A stretch of 64,000 bases of DNA from Paenibacillus tarimensis (GCF_021532315.1 NZ_JAKGAO010000020.1:62001-126000), one strand, 5' to 3'; positions 18,788 to 27,400 are shown, numbered from the stretch's first letter. Numbers and translations are program-made. The notes: a model not told the origin generated them from the letters alone.

Positions 18788-19402
18788 TCAACTTCTTTTT
18801 TGCTTGCGTTTGCGGATATACAAGAAAACAGAGATAGCTAAACTTAGAGCAATTAATCCATATACTATAGTGGAATAGATGTCCAGGTACCTTGTAATGG
18901 TGTCCCAGGAAGAACCAACGGCCGCACCCAAATAAACAAGTGCTGCATTCCAGATCAAGGAACCTAGCGTCGTCAGCAGAAGAAAAGAAAACAGATTCAT
19001 CGATGCGCTGCCTGCAGGTAGAGAGATCAGGCTTCGTACCAGCGGCACCAGGCGGCAGAAGAACACGGCGGAGCCCCCGTGCCGGTTGAACCAGGTCTCG
19101 GCTTTGCGGATATTCTCAGGCTTAACACGAAGAATTCTATGATGCTTCTTCACGATCTCTTCCAGTCTGCTTACTGTAAGCATTTTACCGACTCCGTATA
19201 CGCAAAGAGCCCCGACAACTGAACCGGCGGTAGATGACGCGATAACCCCGAGTATATGAAGCTCTGAAGTTGTGGTCATAAACCCGCCGAAGGTTAATAT
19301 AATTTCCGAGGGAATCGGCGGAAATATGTTCTCGAGTGCAATAAGCAGCAGAATTCCGAAATACCCGTATGAGTCCATAAAATCTGTAATCCAGTTCTCC
19401 AT
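18788..19402 (-). CDS. DedA family (VTT domain) membrane protein
   Basis: This roughly 204-residue integral membrane protein has the DedA signatures ENIFPPIPSEII after the first membrane segment and FCRLVPLVRSLISLPAG in the middle, with about five hydrophobic segments and a basic tail KRKQKRS. DedA proteins act in membrane homeostasis and some flip undecaprenyl phosphate or phosphatidylethanolamine. ATG at 19402 follows AAAGGAGTGG; a GTG at 19414 is the alternative. An 11-bp inverted repeat lies 43 nt upstream of the ATG. Confidence 0.92.
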   Translation of the reverse strand: MENWITDFMDSYGYFGILLLIALENIFPPIPSEIILTFGGFMTTTSELHILGVIASSTAGSVVGALCVYGVGKMLTVSRLEEIVKKHHRILRVKPENIRKAETWFNRHGGSAVFFCRLVPLVRSLISLPAGSASMNLFSFLLLTTLGSLIWNAALVYLGAAVGSSWDTITRYLDIYSTIVYGLIALSLAISVFLYIRKRKQKRS

Positions 19403-19444
19403 TCCTAACTCCACTCCTTTAAGTGATCGGGAACAGCACAGAAT

Positions 19445-19473
19445 GACCCGATTACATAGCGGGTAATCGGGTC
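19445..19473. promoter_or_regulatory. Perfect 11-bp inverted repeat upstream of the DedA gene
   Basis: GACCCGATTAC and GTAATCGGGTC flank a 7-nt spacer. There is no T run on either side, so it is unlike a simple terminator; it lies between the YrhK-like gene stop and the DedA start and could be an operator or a leader hairpin. Confidence 0.4.
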
Positions 19474-19513
19474 GGCTCTATCATGATGCGAATATAATAT
19501 TTTGAAGCAATTC

Positions 19514-19846
19514 TTATTGGCCCGATTTCTGCGGGTTTCTGCTGTTGTTCCTGTAGCCCGAGACCAACTTGATTTGAATCGACTTCATTATTCGTATAAG
19601 ATTCCGGGTGAACAGCTGTATACTGCCGAGCAAAAATAATAGAACACCCGTTTCCTTATTGACCGGATAGAAGAAGCAGATGGAACCTGCGATATACCAT
19701 ATGGACACCATCGTGTCATTCAAAATCGGAACAAGCACACGGCGGTCTTGAATGATTAACCGGCACTTCGAGAACTGGATCACCTTATAGCTTTTGCGGC
19801 CATCATTTTTCCTGTAGATGACGTTTCCTTTTGGAGTACGGATAAT
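19514..19846 (-). CDS. YrhK-like small membrane protein, probable ATT start
   Basis: The protein resembles the YrhK-like family: LVPILNDTMVSIWYIAGSICF and a second hydrophobic segment GVLLFLLGSIQLF, with a basic C-terminus. The only standard start, GTG at 19783, has no ribosome site. Continuing the frame upstream gives sensible residues (IRTPKGNVIYRKNDGRK) back to ATT at 19846, which stands 6 nt after AGAGG, with an in-frame TGA two codons earlier. I therefore infer an ATT start and about 110 residues. Role unknown. Confidence 0.65.
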   Translation of the reverse strand: MIRTPKGNVIYRKNDGRKSYKVIQFSKCRLIIQDRRVLVPILNDTMVSIWYIAGSICFFYPVNKETGVLLFLLGSIQLFTRNLIRIMKSIQIKLVSGYRNNSRNPQKSGQ

Positions 19847-19991
19847 CGTTCACCTCTTTTCGCCCTATCTCGATAAAGCAAGCGACGACAAGACTATTTC
19901 TCTTGCCGCCTCTTGTACTTATACCACAGTGAATGCATGGGCAAACCCAGCTGAATTGGTTCACGAAGCTGAAATTTACTTGTAATATATG

Positions 19992-20028
19992 CCAAACGGA
20001 TGCTCGCTTCTCAGCGGCATCCGTTTGG
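19992..20028 (-). terminator. 12-bp stem-loop downstream of the HAD gene
   Basis: CCAAACGGATGC pairs with GCATCCGTTTGG around a 13-nt loop, 45 nt past the stop of the HAD gene on the minus strand. The following GGCATATATT is only weakly U-rich, so it is a probable but not classic terminator. Confidence 0.5.
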
Positions 20029-20072
20029 GGTTGCAGGTTATGACATTCACTAACTTCAATAGTCCGTATGCT

Positions 20073-20732
20073 CTAAGATTTTATAAGCTGTAGAATGGCC
20101 TCATCCAGACTAAGGCTGGTTAATGATTCCACTCTAATACCCCTTAGCTCGTCAAACGGCAGCTCAGCCGTGCTCGGGTTAGGTACAGCAATGCACCTGA
20201 TTCCTGCTCTTGTCGCAGCACGCGCACCGTTCGGCGAATCTTCTATAGCTATCGCTTCTTCGTTCGTCACGCCGAGCGCTTGCAATGCTTGTATGTACAG
20301 CTCGGGATCTGGCTTGACCTTCTGCACATCATCCCTTGTTCGAAGCACCTCAAAATAATCAAGCAATCCATGCTGCCGCAGAAAACCGGCCACCCACTTG
20401 CGCTCCGAGCTGGAAGCCAAACCGATCTTCAGGCCAAGCCGCTTCGCATCATCGAGATATTGCCGGACTCCTTCCCGAATGCTTTGCTGCCTCATAATGG
20501 CTTCATGCTTCTGGTATTGTGACCGCCTAAGCTCTGAACGGTCGAGCTTCCTGCCCAGCATCTGCTCAAGCGGCGCGTAGAGATCCGTTCCCTGGGTACC
20601 TACTGCAGTCCCCCAAATTTCACGAGTGAATTCGGCACCGTGCTCCTGATATATTTCGCAAAAAACATCGTACCATGGCGTCTCCGTATCCAGTATAGTT
20701 CCGTCAAAATCAAAAATTACGGCTTTAATCAT
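20073..20732 (-). CDS. HAD-superfamily phosphatase, beta-phosphoglucomutase-like
   Basis: The roughly 219-residue protein has all HAD motifs: FDFDGTILDTE at the N-terminus (nucleophile Asp), ASSS (motif II), the Lys in KVKPDPELY and the acidic pair in AIEDSPNGARAA. The helical cap lies between motifs I and II, the subfamily of beta-phosphoglucomutase, phosphoglycolate phosphatase and sugar-phosphate phosphatases. ATG at 20732 (MIKAVIF) follows GGGGGATG at 11 nt. Substrate is not deducible. It is transcribed alone. Confidence 0.9.
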   Translation of the reverse strand: MIKAVIFDFDGTILDTETPWYDVFCEIYQEHGAEFTREIWGTAVGTQGTDLYAPLEQMLGRKLDRSELRRSQYQKHEAIMRQQSIREGVRQYLDDAKRLGLKIGLASSSERKWVAGFLRQHGLLDYFEVLRTRDDVQKVKPDPELYIQALQALGVTNEEAIAIEDSPNGARAATRAGIRCIAVPNPSTAELPFDELRGIRVESLTSLSLDEAILQLIKS

Positions 20733-20864
20733 GAACAATATCATCCCCCATTTCTTAAACCATACCAGTCAACAACTTGATTCGTAGTTACATTATCACA
20801 TCTTGACGATGCAAAGTCGAACGGGAGCAAAGAATCATGGATAGGAATCATTGATGGCTGATAA

Positions 20865-20907
20865 AAGCAAAGATCGTACATAAGCGTATGCGGCTCATGT
20901 ACGATCT
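20865..20907 (-). terminator. Rho-independent terminator of the DUF2188 gene
   Basis: AGATCGTACAT pairs perfectly with ATGTACGATCT; on the minus strand TTGCTTTTATC follows. It begins 7 nt beyond the stop codon at 20914. Confidence 0.65.
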
Positions 20908-20913
20908 GATCAT

Positions 20914-21171
20914 TTACTGGTAATTATGCTGTTCTTCGATCCGACCTTCATCATTATGAATAATGGCCATCGTCCCGGCATCCTCGGCTAATCGCTTTGC
21001 TTCCTTAATTGCATCCGACCGCGAGCCTGAAGTGAACTTCGGCTCTTCTTCACCTTCCGCTTTTACAGCCCATCCTTCTTCATCATGAGGTACGACATGG
21101 AATCTTGCGTCCTCTGTCCCGGCGCGTTCCTTGAAATATTGTTCCCGTTCGTCGCGATGCTGGTCACTCAT
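20914..21171 (-). CDS. DUF2188 family small acidic protein
   Basis: The 85-residue hydrophilic protein carries the DUF2188 pattern: FHVVPHDEEGWAVKAEGEEE, then a basic helix (SDAIKEAKRLAEDAG) and IIHNDEGRIEEQHNY at the end. Members are small, common in soil bacteria and uncharacterised, often near stress genes. ATG at 21171 stands behind GAAGGAGAAATT. Its neighbour is the GsiB-like stress protein, but each has its own terminator. Confidence 0.85.
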   Translation of the reverse strand: MSDQHRDEREQYFKERAGTEDARFHVVPHDEEGWAVKAEGEEEPKFTSGSRSDAIKEAKRLAEDAGTMAIIHNDEGRIEEQHNYQ

Positions 21172-21287
21172 GATAATTTCTCCTTCAAGGGTATAGTTGG
21201 GTGCGGCTGTGTATTTGTTACCCTCTTTAGCAGCAGAAGAAACGATGATGTCCGTTCCGGGGGATCACCACATATCTGTGAGTGCGC

Positions 21288-21326
21288 AGCAAAAAGCCTG
21301 CAATCATCTGTTAGATTGCAGGCTTT
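21288..21326 (-). terminator. Rho-independent terminator of the GsiB-like gene
   Basis: AAAGCCTGCAATC pairs with GATTGCAGGCTTT around an 8-nt loop and is followed on the minus strand by TTTTTGCTG. It lies about 70 nt past the stop at 21398. Confidence 0.75.
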
Positions 21327-21397
21327 AAGCCAGCTATTTCATCAGCTTGATTCATTGCCAGTGTCTCCTCGCTTCGTTAGGTGATCCTCAAGTCTTG

Positions 21398-21733
21398 TTA
21401 ATTGCGGTTGCCGCCCCGGCTTCTTTCGCCGCCCTTACGGCCAGCTTCTTCCAGGCTCATCTTGCCATCTTCACCGTCTTGCTCAGCACGGGCACGGCCG
21501 CCTTTGGAACCGATCTCCTGGTAGAACTCCTTGTCATGGGAGTCGGAAGTAGCTTCGCCGCCCTTCTTGCCGATCTCCTGATAGAACTCTTTACCATGAG
21601 ATTCGGAAGTAGCTTCGCCGCCTTTCTTGCCGATCTCTTGATAGAACTCTTTGCCATGAGATTCGGAAGTAGCTTCGCCGCCTTTGCGTCCTGCTTCATT
21701 CACCGTCATGTTGTTTTTGTTTTTGTCAGCCAT
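21398..21733 (-). CDS. KGG-repeat general stress protein, GsiB-like
   Basis: The 111-residue protein is built from tandem 20-residue KGG units with the pattern GGEATSESHGKEFYQEIGKK, three of them nearly identical, flanked by two more divergent units (NEAGRKGG and LEEAGRKGG). B. subtilis GsiB has the same repeat and is a glucose-starvation and SigB-dependent stress protein, thought to be a hydrophilic desiccation protectant. ATG at 21733 follows AAAGGAGGAATT. A CTTGAA - 16 nt - TATATT pair lies about 100 bp upstream; a SigB-like GTTTCA/GGTTAA pair is also present, but neither is strong. Confidence 0.88.
   Translation of the reverse strand: MADKNKNNMTVNEAGRKGGEATSESHGKEFYQEIGKKGGEATSESHGKEFYQEIGKKGGEATSDSHDKEFYQEIGSKGGRARAEQDGEDGKMSLEEAGRKGGERSRGGNRN
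21500..21685 (-). repeat. 60-bp tandem repeat within the GsiB-like gene
   Basis: About three copies of a 60-bp unit (GATTCGGAAGTAGCTTCGCC core on the plus strand) lie head to tail, with only a few silent or near-silent differences. It encodes the 20-residue KGG units and is a likely site of copy-number change. Confidence 0.85.
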
Positions 21734-21994
21734 TGTTAATTCCTCCTTTTGTGTGATGTTGTTTTGCTGCTACGTCATTTTATTAACCGTTGCCGGACAA
21801 TTGAAACAAATATAACCGCATTATCTCATCTTCAAGGTATACATTCTCAATGATTTCTTCTGATTATGGTGTTGTTTTCCACTTTACCCTTTTACAGTTA
21901 TTGGGCATTGAATGTAACACAGGAGGGCCTTCGTCTCCCCTCATTTACTTAGGATGAATGCATGCCTTGTTCGCAATAATGCTATATTGTGAAA

Positions 21995-22032
21995 TAAAAA
22001 AGGGAGAAAAGGCTGCTAGCGCCCTTTCTCCC
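21995..22032 (-). terminator. Rho-independent terminator of selO
   Basis: On the minus strand GGGAGAAAGG pairs with CCTTTTCTCCC (one bulge) and runs into TTTTTTATTTC, 16 nt after the selO stop. Confidence 0.75.
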
Positions 22033-22047
22033 GCTTTCCTGCCGCTA

Positions 22048-23523
22048 TCATGTTCCGCAATAGGTCCGGTAAGGACGCTCCGACGGCTCAGGCGGCGAGC
22101 AGTATTCAATTTGTGACTCTTGATGTGCATAAGGATGCCTCAGCGCTTCCAGCAGCCGTTCCATCACGCTGTAGTCGCCATTCTTCGCTGCCGCTTCAAT
22201 CGCCTCTTCTACCCGATGATTACGGGGAATCACCGCCGGATTGGCAGACCGCATCAATTCATGAGACGCATCCCACGAACCAGGCTGCGCTTCGACTCTG
22301 GCTTTCCAACGCTCATACCACTTGCCAAACTGCTCTGCTTCGGACAAACCAGTGTCCTCCACTCTGTCAAAGGTGAGCGCTCTGAACGTGTTCGTATAAT
22401 CTGAACGGTGTTCGCGCATCATGCCTAGAAGGTCCTTGATGAGCGTCTCATCCTCCTCTTCTTCATCTCGGATACCCAGCTTAGACCTCATTCCGTCGAG
22501 CCAGTATCCATGGTACAGGCCTGGAAAATCAGAGATGGCTTCTTCCGCAAGTTTAACGGCATGATCCTCATCATGATGGAGCAGCGGCAGCAGAGACTCT
22601 GCAAATCTCGACAAATTCCAAGCCGCAATAGGCGGCTGATTGCCGTAAGCATACCGTCCTTGTGAGTCAATCGAACTAAACACGGTTGCCGGGTCAAAGG
22701 AATTCATGAACGCGCAGGGGCCATAGTCAATTGTTTCACCGCTAATACTCATGTTATCGGTATTCATTACACCATGAATAAAACCAACCAGCTGCCACTG
22801 GGCGATCAGTCCGGCTTGACGCTTAATCACCGCCCGCAGCAAATTCAGATAACGGTCATCATCTGCTTCGATCTCCGGGTAATGTCTTTGAAGCGTATAG
22901 TCAGCTATAGCTCTCAAGTCCTGACTTGTGCCCATGTTAGCAGCATACTGGAAAGTGCCTACCCGGATATGACTGGCGGCTATGCGGGTAAGAATGGCGC
23001 CAGGCAGCTCTTGCTCACGGAATACCGGCTCCCCTGTTGTGACAACAGCCAAGCTGCGAGTGGTTGGTATTCCCAGCCCGTGCATCGCCTCGCTAATGAT
23101 ATACTCGCGCAGCATCGGTCCAAGCGCCGCCCGTCCGTCACCCCTGCGTGAATATGGCGTCCTTCCCGGACCTTTCAGCTGAATATCGACCCGCTTGCCC
23201 TCCGGCGTAATCTGCTCACCAAGCAGAACCGCCCTTCCGTCGCCAAGCATGGTGAAATGTCCAAATTGGTGTCCGGCATAAGCCTGTGCGAGAGGTTCTG
23301 CGCCATCAGGCACCTCGTTGCCGGCTAAGACAGCCAATCCTTCGCGGCTCTTCAAATATTCCGGATCAAGCCCGAGCGAAACCGCAAAAGCATCATTAAG
23401 GACCGCCATTTCCGGTGAACGTACCGGTATAGGGTCTTGTCTGGTATAAAATGATTGCGGAAGCCGTACATAGCTGTTATCGAAATTCCAGCCTTTTTTT
23501 AACGTTGCTTTATTCTCTGACAT
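22048..23523 (-). CDS. selO: Protein adenylyltransferase SelO (YdiU family)
   Basis: SelO is a pseudokinase that transfers AMP from ATP to Ser, Thr or Tyr of target proteins under redox stress. The 491-residue protein has the family blocks [40 protein letters not shown] (nucleotide binding), [21 protein letters not shown] and the metal-binding [12 protein letters not shown] with IDYGPCAFM. The selenocysteine of eukaryotic SelO is absent as usual in bacteria. ATG at 23523 follows the modest site GGTGGTAGG. It stands alone. Confidence 0.93.
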   Translation of the reverse strand: MSENKATLKKGWNFDNSYVRLPQSFYTRQDPIPVRSPEMAVLNDAFAVSLGLDPEYLKSREGLAVLAGNEVPDGAEPLAQAYAGHQFGHFTMLGDGRAVLLGEQITPEGKRVDIQLKGPGRTPYSRRGDGRAALGPMLREYIISEAMHGLGIPTTRSLAVVTTGEPVFREQELPGAILTRIAASHIRVGTFQYAANMGTSQDLRAIADYTLQRHYPEIEADDDRYLNLLRAVIKRQAGLIAQWQLVGFIHGVMNTDNMSISGETIDYGPCAFMNSFDPATVFSSIDSQGRYAYGNQPPIAAWNLSRFAESLLPLLHHDEDHAVKLAEEAISDFPGLYHGYWLDGMRSKLGIRDEEEEDETLIKDLLGMMREHRSDYTNTFRALTFDRVEDTGLSEAEQFGKWYERWKARVEAQPGSWDASHELMRSANPAVIPRNHRVEEAIEAAAKNGDYSVMERLLEALRHPYAHQESQIEYCSPPEPSERPYRTYCGT

Positions 23524-23984
23524 CCTACCACCGCCTTCTTCATGATCTACATATTCTACTAGTGAAAGACGTTAATTAGATTTTCCCGGTATTGTGCGGT
23601 TCTAGTGTTTACTTCTTCCAATGTATTATACCCCTTACCCGGGTAATCGGCGCAAGCCAGCCGCATAGCTATACCGCCCCCTGAAGACGTTGAAGCAAAT
23701 CAACAACTGCAGACAGCATCCCGTGGCTGATGACATTATTGATGGGAATGTAATCTTTCTGCAGATTATGACGAAGCAGCCAAATTCATCTCCATTATCG
23801 ATCAGTGTGAATAGAGTACGCTAATACTAATAAGCAGCACCACCGGCAGGGTGAACCGGTCCGCAGCGCTGCTTGTGATCAATACAAGCCTAGTGAACTT
23901 AATGCACCCTTCCCTATAATGAGGAGCAGATGCGGCAAAAAAGTCCATTAATCCTGATTAATTACGGAGGGAGCCTTTACAAGT
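23524..23984. other. 460-bp intergenic region with promoter-like and hairpin elements
   Basis: No gene is supported here. It holds a probable selO promoter and palindrome near 23625-23650, a nested hairpin at 23832-23874 (AAGCAGC with GCTGCTT enclosing ACCGG with CCGGT) of unknown role, and a short plus-strand frame end near 23780-23815 that reads like a protein C-terminus but has no start. An ACGGAGGGAG site leads into the next gene. Confidence 0.4.
23625..23660 (-). promoter_or_regulatory. Candidate selO promoter with palindromic operator
   Basis: On the minus strand a perfect TATAAT (23630-23625) is preceded 19 nt upstream by TTGCGC. The 12-bp palindrome TTACCCGGGTAA (23635-23646) fills the spacer, where a repressor would block transcription. 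The leader to the selO ATG would be about 100 nt. Confidence 0.4.
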
Positions 23985-24548
23985 ATGAAACCTGACCATA
24001 CGCAAGTTTACCCGAATGACCGCTCTTCTTTTTTATTCCTCTTGAATACCTCTTGGCATGAATGGTCCCTGCGGCTGTTTATGGCAGTAACTCTCCTGCA
24101 CTGGGCAGAGCATCTGACACAAGCATACCAAATCTGGGTAATGGGTTGGTCCCGGCCTGAAGCACTAGGCTTGATTGGATACTATTATCCTTGGCTGGTT
24201 CACTCGGAATGGCTGCACTATGGGTATGCCCTTGTCATGCTGCTCTTCTTCTTCCTGCTGTATAGGGGGTTTACAGGAAGATCGCTTGTCTGGTGGCGGA
24301 TAGCTCTCGCGATCCAGTTCTGGCATCATATTGAACATGCTCTCCTTCTTGCGCAGACGCTGACCGGTCATCACTTAGCAGGTTCCGGGGCACCAACGAG
24401 CCTTATCCAACTGATCGTTCCCCGAGTTGAGCTTCACTTATTCTACAATACGATTGTCTTTGTACCCATGATCGTGGCCATGCTGCTTCACATGCTGCCT
24501 ACAGAGAATGAGAAGTCCAGCATGAATTGCAGCTGTTCTATTCGTTAA
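23985..24548 (+). CDS. His-rich multi-pass membrane protein of unknown function
   Basis: I do not recognise the family with confidence. The 187-residue protein has four to five membrane segments whose ends carry His clusters: LLHWAEHLTQ, SEWLHYGYAL, FWHHIEHALL and ELHLFYNT. Repeated HxxEH and HHxxH spacing in or near the membrane recalls di-iron or heme-binding membrane proteins, but no hydroxylase signature is complete. The C-terminus ends in a soluble tail with two Cys. GGAGGGAGCC precedes the ATG. A 64-residue membrane protein follows 29 nt downstream, probably in the same transcript. Confidence 0.7.
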   Translation: MKPDHTQVYPNDRSSFLFLLNTSWHEWSLRLFMAVTLLHWAEHLTQAYQIWVMGWSRPEALGLIGYYYPWLVHSEWLHYGYALVMLLFFFLLYRGFTGRSLVWWRIALAIQFWHHIEHALLLAQTLTGHHLAGSGAPTSLIQLIVPRVELHLFYNTIVFVPMIVAMLLHMLPTENEKSSMNCSCSIR

Positions 24549-24577
24549 CAAGCTTTTTAAGGAGCGGGAGCGATAAT

Positions 24578-24772
24578 ATGTATACACTTTTCAGTATAAT
24601 CGGGGTTTGCAATTGGCTGCATGCATCACACGGAGCCGCACATCATACAGCAGGCGGTTCACTGGCATTTGCCGTCCTGTTAATCTTCATTGTGGCGCTC
24701 AGCGGCACAGTGTTACTGCTTTCATTTAAGACAAAGCCGGATAGACGGGACAAGAAACAACCTTTAAAATAG
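24578..24772 (+). CDS. Small single-pass membrane protein, His-rich N-terminus
   Basis: ATG at 24578 follows AAGGAGCGGGAG and gives 64 residues: a short hydrophobic start, the His-rich linker WLHASHGAAHHTAGG, one strong membrane helix (about residues 26-50) and a charged tail. It has no recognised family. The His-rich loop matches the preceding gene and suggests a two-protein membrane unit, perhaps metal- or heme-binding (inference). Its stop overlaps the stop of the convergent DUF3189 gene by 9 nt. Confidence 0.6.
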   Translation: MYTLFSIIGVCNWLHASHGAAHHTAGGSLAFAVLLIFIVALSGTVLLLSFKTKPDRRDKKQPLK

Positions 24773-25288
24773 ACGTGCCTTACTTCGCATTCCGGGGTTA
24801 TCCAGAACAACAACCTGTGTGGAGGCTGATTTGGCTGCTGATTTAGTATGGTGCACCAAATCGATGATATTCTGGTAGGTCTGCTTGACACCCATAAGAA
24901 TCAAAGGGACTCCGATCGTATTCATCTTCAAGCCGCGGGACAGGAAGCCGCCGATTGTCATGGGGAGCGGAACTGTCGGTGATGTATTGGACAAGATGAT
25001 CTTATCCTCCAGCTTGTGTTCATCTATCAGCATAGCCAGCATGTTAACCATTCCGGGCACCAATAGCTTGGAAGGTCCCCTGGCGATTGTATATACCCGG
25101 TTCCCCTCATCATCCGTCCCATGGTAATACAGCTTGCCCCGGTCACGGGATACAAGCTTATTGAAATTAGGCAGGTTAAGAACCTCGCTGTCCGTAGGGA
25201 CCCTTTCCTCTGTCAATTTCTTGAGATGATAAGAAGCAGCCAGAACGGTGGTATGCGTCCCGCCATAATCATTATAAATATAGATCAT
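24764..25288 (-). CDS. DUF3189 family protein
   Basis: The 174-residue protein fits the Firmicutes-specific DUF3189 family: it begins with IYIYNDYGGTHTTVLAASYHL, followed by LYYHGTDDEGNRVYTIARG, the two most conserved blocks. No function is known for the family. ATG at 25288 stands behind GGGAGGTAATG. It is transcribed alone, convergent with the small membrane-protein pair. Confidence 0.75.
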   Translation of the reverse strand: MIYIYNDYGGTHTTVLAASYHLKKLTEERVPTDSEVLNLPNFNKLVSRDRGKLYYHGTDDEGNRVYTIARGPSKLLVPGMVNMLAMLIDEHKLEDKIILSNTSPTVPLPMTIGGFLSRGLKMNTIGVPLILMGVKQTYQNIIDLVHHTKSAAKSASTQVVVLDNPGMRSKARLF

Positions 25289-25426
25289 GTCATTACCTCC
25301 CTAAGAACCAAAGCTCTCCTATCATCCCCTATCATTAGCCAGATTATTCTAGGCAAACATCCTATACGAGCCGCTCCCAAGGCTGCATACTCCACGCTTT
25401 GCTTCTTAACTGCTCTTAGCGTTCCT

Positions 25427-27208
25427 TCATAAGACGCCGCCTCCACTGTTTGATAGGCCAAGGTTTAGCAGCGCCATGAACGATTCGTTCATCATCTGAA
25501 GCTCCTCCTGCTGCATCGGATAACTGCCAAGCAGAAGGGCTTGTGTGTAGAGCGACTTGATCGTCAACTCCTGAACCTGCCGCTCCTTACACTCTGCCAG
25601 CTTACGCACGATCGGATTGTTAAAGTTGAAGCAAAGCCGGGCGTAAGGCAGCTCGCATAACTCGTTCACCATAACGTCTGCAGCCTCACCTAACAATTCA
25701 TTAAGCTCATCACTCCCTGACTCAGCCATACGGATAAATTCGACATCTTCATTGGTCATATAGAGGGCCGGAACATCGGCCGGTTCAAACCACCGGGCTG
25801 CCGATTTGCATTGATAAGGACGAAGCAGTGCATCCGCCATTTCTAACACTGGGCTTATCAGCTCCGTGTCCTCCCTGTCCAGCTCCTGAAACCGTTTGAA
25901 GAACTGCAGCGCATCCACTATCGTAACCTCCAGCTCAGGATAGACATCCGGAAGTCTGATTACAAGTTGAAAATCATGCACATATCCGCCGTTTACCACA
26001 AGCAGATCCTGTGCCTTGGCCACTCTTGACAGCTGGCGGAACTCATCCAGCGTCGATGTCAACAGAATGTGCTTGCACTCATTTACCAATTCTCCGGCCT
26101 CCATGGAACCCAGTGATGTCTCGAACGGAAGGAAAGGAATGAACAGCTCATAGGAGTCCTCATCCTCCTCTGCCAGCGCTTTAAGAGAAGAATAATGGAC
26201 GCGAATAATTTGCTGCAGAAGTTCGGGATTATGTTTTGCCAGCTGGCGCAAATGCTGCTTGATTGCTTCACCTACCTCATTCTGGATGGCGTAGTAAGCA
26301 GCATCCTTATACAGAGCTTCCCTTGAAGCATTGGGCCGTAAGCCGTTAATGTTGATAACCGAGGTTACGAAGAAGGCCCAGCTTGGCAGAATGCTGTCCA
26401 TCTTGTCGGAAAGCAGCATATGCTTCAAATAAATCTTATTCCTTCTTTCGGCCTGCAGACTGACGGGATAAGGCAAAATATAGGCTACTCCTTCTACTTC
26501 GCCGATTGCTGAGCGCAGCTCAATGACATCCAGACAGTCCTGATACAGCTCGTCTTTCGCAAAAGCGAGTGCTTCTTCCCGGGTCATGGACCAGGGGGCC
26601 TTGTCATGATTGACTTTACATTCATAGCCATCCTCAATCAAACAGATTGCCGTGGGAAGATAGGCCGCGTAATGCTCCAGCAGCTCGCAGACGCGGTACC
26701 ATTCGCCATACTCTTCGTAATCCTGCTTCAGCGTCAGATATACGGTTGTTCCGATTGACACCTGCCGGTCAAGCTTGCGGATCGTATAAGTTCCGTCAGG
26801 TCTGCCCCGCCATTCAATTGAATCCCCTTCCAATGCGGAACGGGTAATAAGCACGATCTCTTCGCTTACAACAAAGCAGGAAAGCAGCCCCACGCCGAAC
26901 TGGCCGATATAATCGTCTTCACCCGGATTTTCGCGCTTGGACGTATGGCCGATTTGAGCCAGAAATTGAGTAATCTCTCGCTCGGTGAGTCCGATACCGT
27001 TATCATGGACAGAGAGCGTGCGGGAAGACCGAAACAGCTCCACGGTAATTTTGCCTGCCAGATTGTGCCCCAACCTCTTGCGAGCCGTTACAGCATCTGC
27101 GCCATTCTGCAGAAGCTCCCGCATGAAGACCCCTGGATTGCTGTGAAGATGGTTGGAGAACAGATCAATCATACCCTGCAGATTAACTTGGAAATTATAT
27201 TCGCTCAT
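25427..27208 (-). CDS. HSP90-family ATPase, divergent HtpG paralogue
   Basis: The GHKL ATP-binding domain is complete: MRELLQNGADAV (Mg-binding Asn), VHDNGIGLTEREI and IGQFGVGLLSCFVVS. The middle domain follows with the catalytic-loop Arg in NGLRPNASREALYKD. At about 593 residues it is close to HtpG but the C-terminal half is divergent and there is no cysteine-rich or zinc part. It is probably the HSP90-like protein of Bacillota rather than canonical HtpG. ATG at 27208 is chosen; GTG at 27223 lies almost on top of its ribosome site. Confidence 0.85.
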   Translation of the reverse strand: MSEYNFQVNLQGMIDLFSNHLHSNPGVFMRELLQNGADAVTARKRLGHNLAGKITVELFRSSRTLSVHDNGIGLTEREITQFLAQIGHTSKRENPGEDDYIGQFGVGLLSCFVVSEEIVLITRSALEGDSIEWRGRPDGTYTIRKLDRQVSIGTTVYLTLKQDYEEYGEWYRVCELLEHYAAYLPTAICLIEDGYECKVNHDKAPWSMTREEALAFAKDELYQDCLDVIELRSAIGEVEGVAYILPYPVSLQAERRNKIYLKHMLLSDKMDSILPSWAFFVTSVININGLRPNASREALYKDAAYYAIQNEVGEAIKQHLRQLAKHNPELLQQIIRVHYSSLKALAEEDEDSYELFIPFLPFETSLGSMEAGELVNECKHILLTSTLDEFRQLSRVAKAQDLLVVNGGYVHDFQLVIRLPDVYPELEVTIVDALQFFKRFQELDREDTELISPVLEMADALLRPYQCKSAARWFEPADVPALYMTNEDVEFIRMAESGSDELNELLGEAADVMVNELCELPYARLCFNFNNPIVRKLAECKERQVQELTIKSLYTQALLLGSYPMQQEELQMMNESFMALLNLGLSNSGGGVL

Positions 27209-27315
27209 TCGGCCGCCGCTCACTTCCTGCTTGTAGTCTTCTATACCTTTAAGAACTATTTCGGTATCGTAACGCAGGATGATGAGGTTTGGCCGTTTAC
27301 TTGTTCATGGTAAAT

Positions 27316-27343
27316 GAAAAGGCGAGGGAAAAGCTCCCTCACC
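27316..27343 (-). terminator. Rho-independent terminator of the glycosyltransferase gene
   Basis: On the minus strand GGTGAGGGA pairs with TCCCTCGCC (one G-T pair) and is followed by TTTTCATTT, about 60 nt after the stop at 27401. Confidence 0.7.
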
Positions 27344-27400
27344 TGTCAGCGTGACTGCAACACCATTATTCGCCGAATATCTTCAATGACTGCGGGACAA

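Noticed and set aside
21347-21739. Plus-strand hydrophobic repeat protein opposite the GsiB-like gene
   Set aside because: It is the reverse reading of the KGG repeats; the minus-strand product is a known family with ribosome site and terminator.
21734-21900. SigB promoter for the GsiB-like gene
   Set aside because: GTTTCA and GGTTAA differ from GTTTAA and GGGTAT, and an ordinary promoter pair is as good; SigB is not certain in this group.
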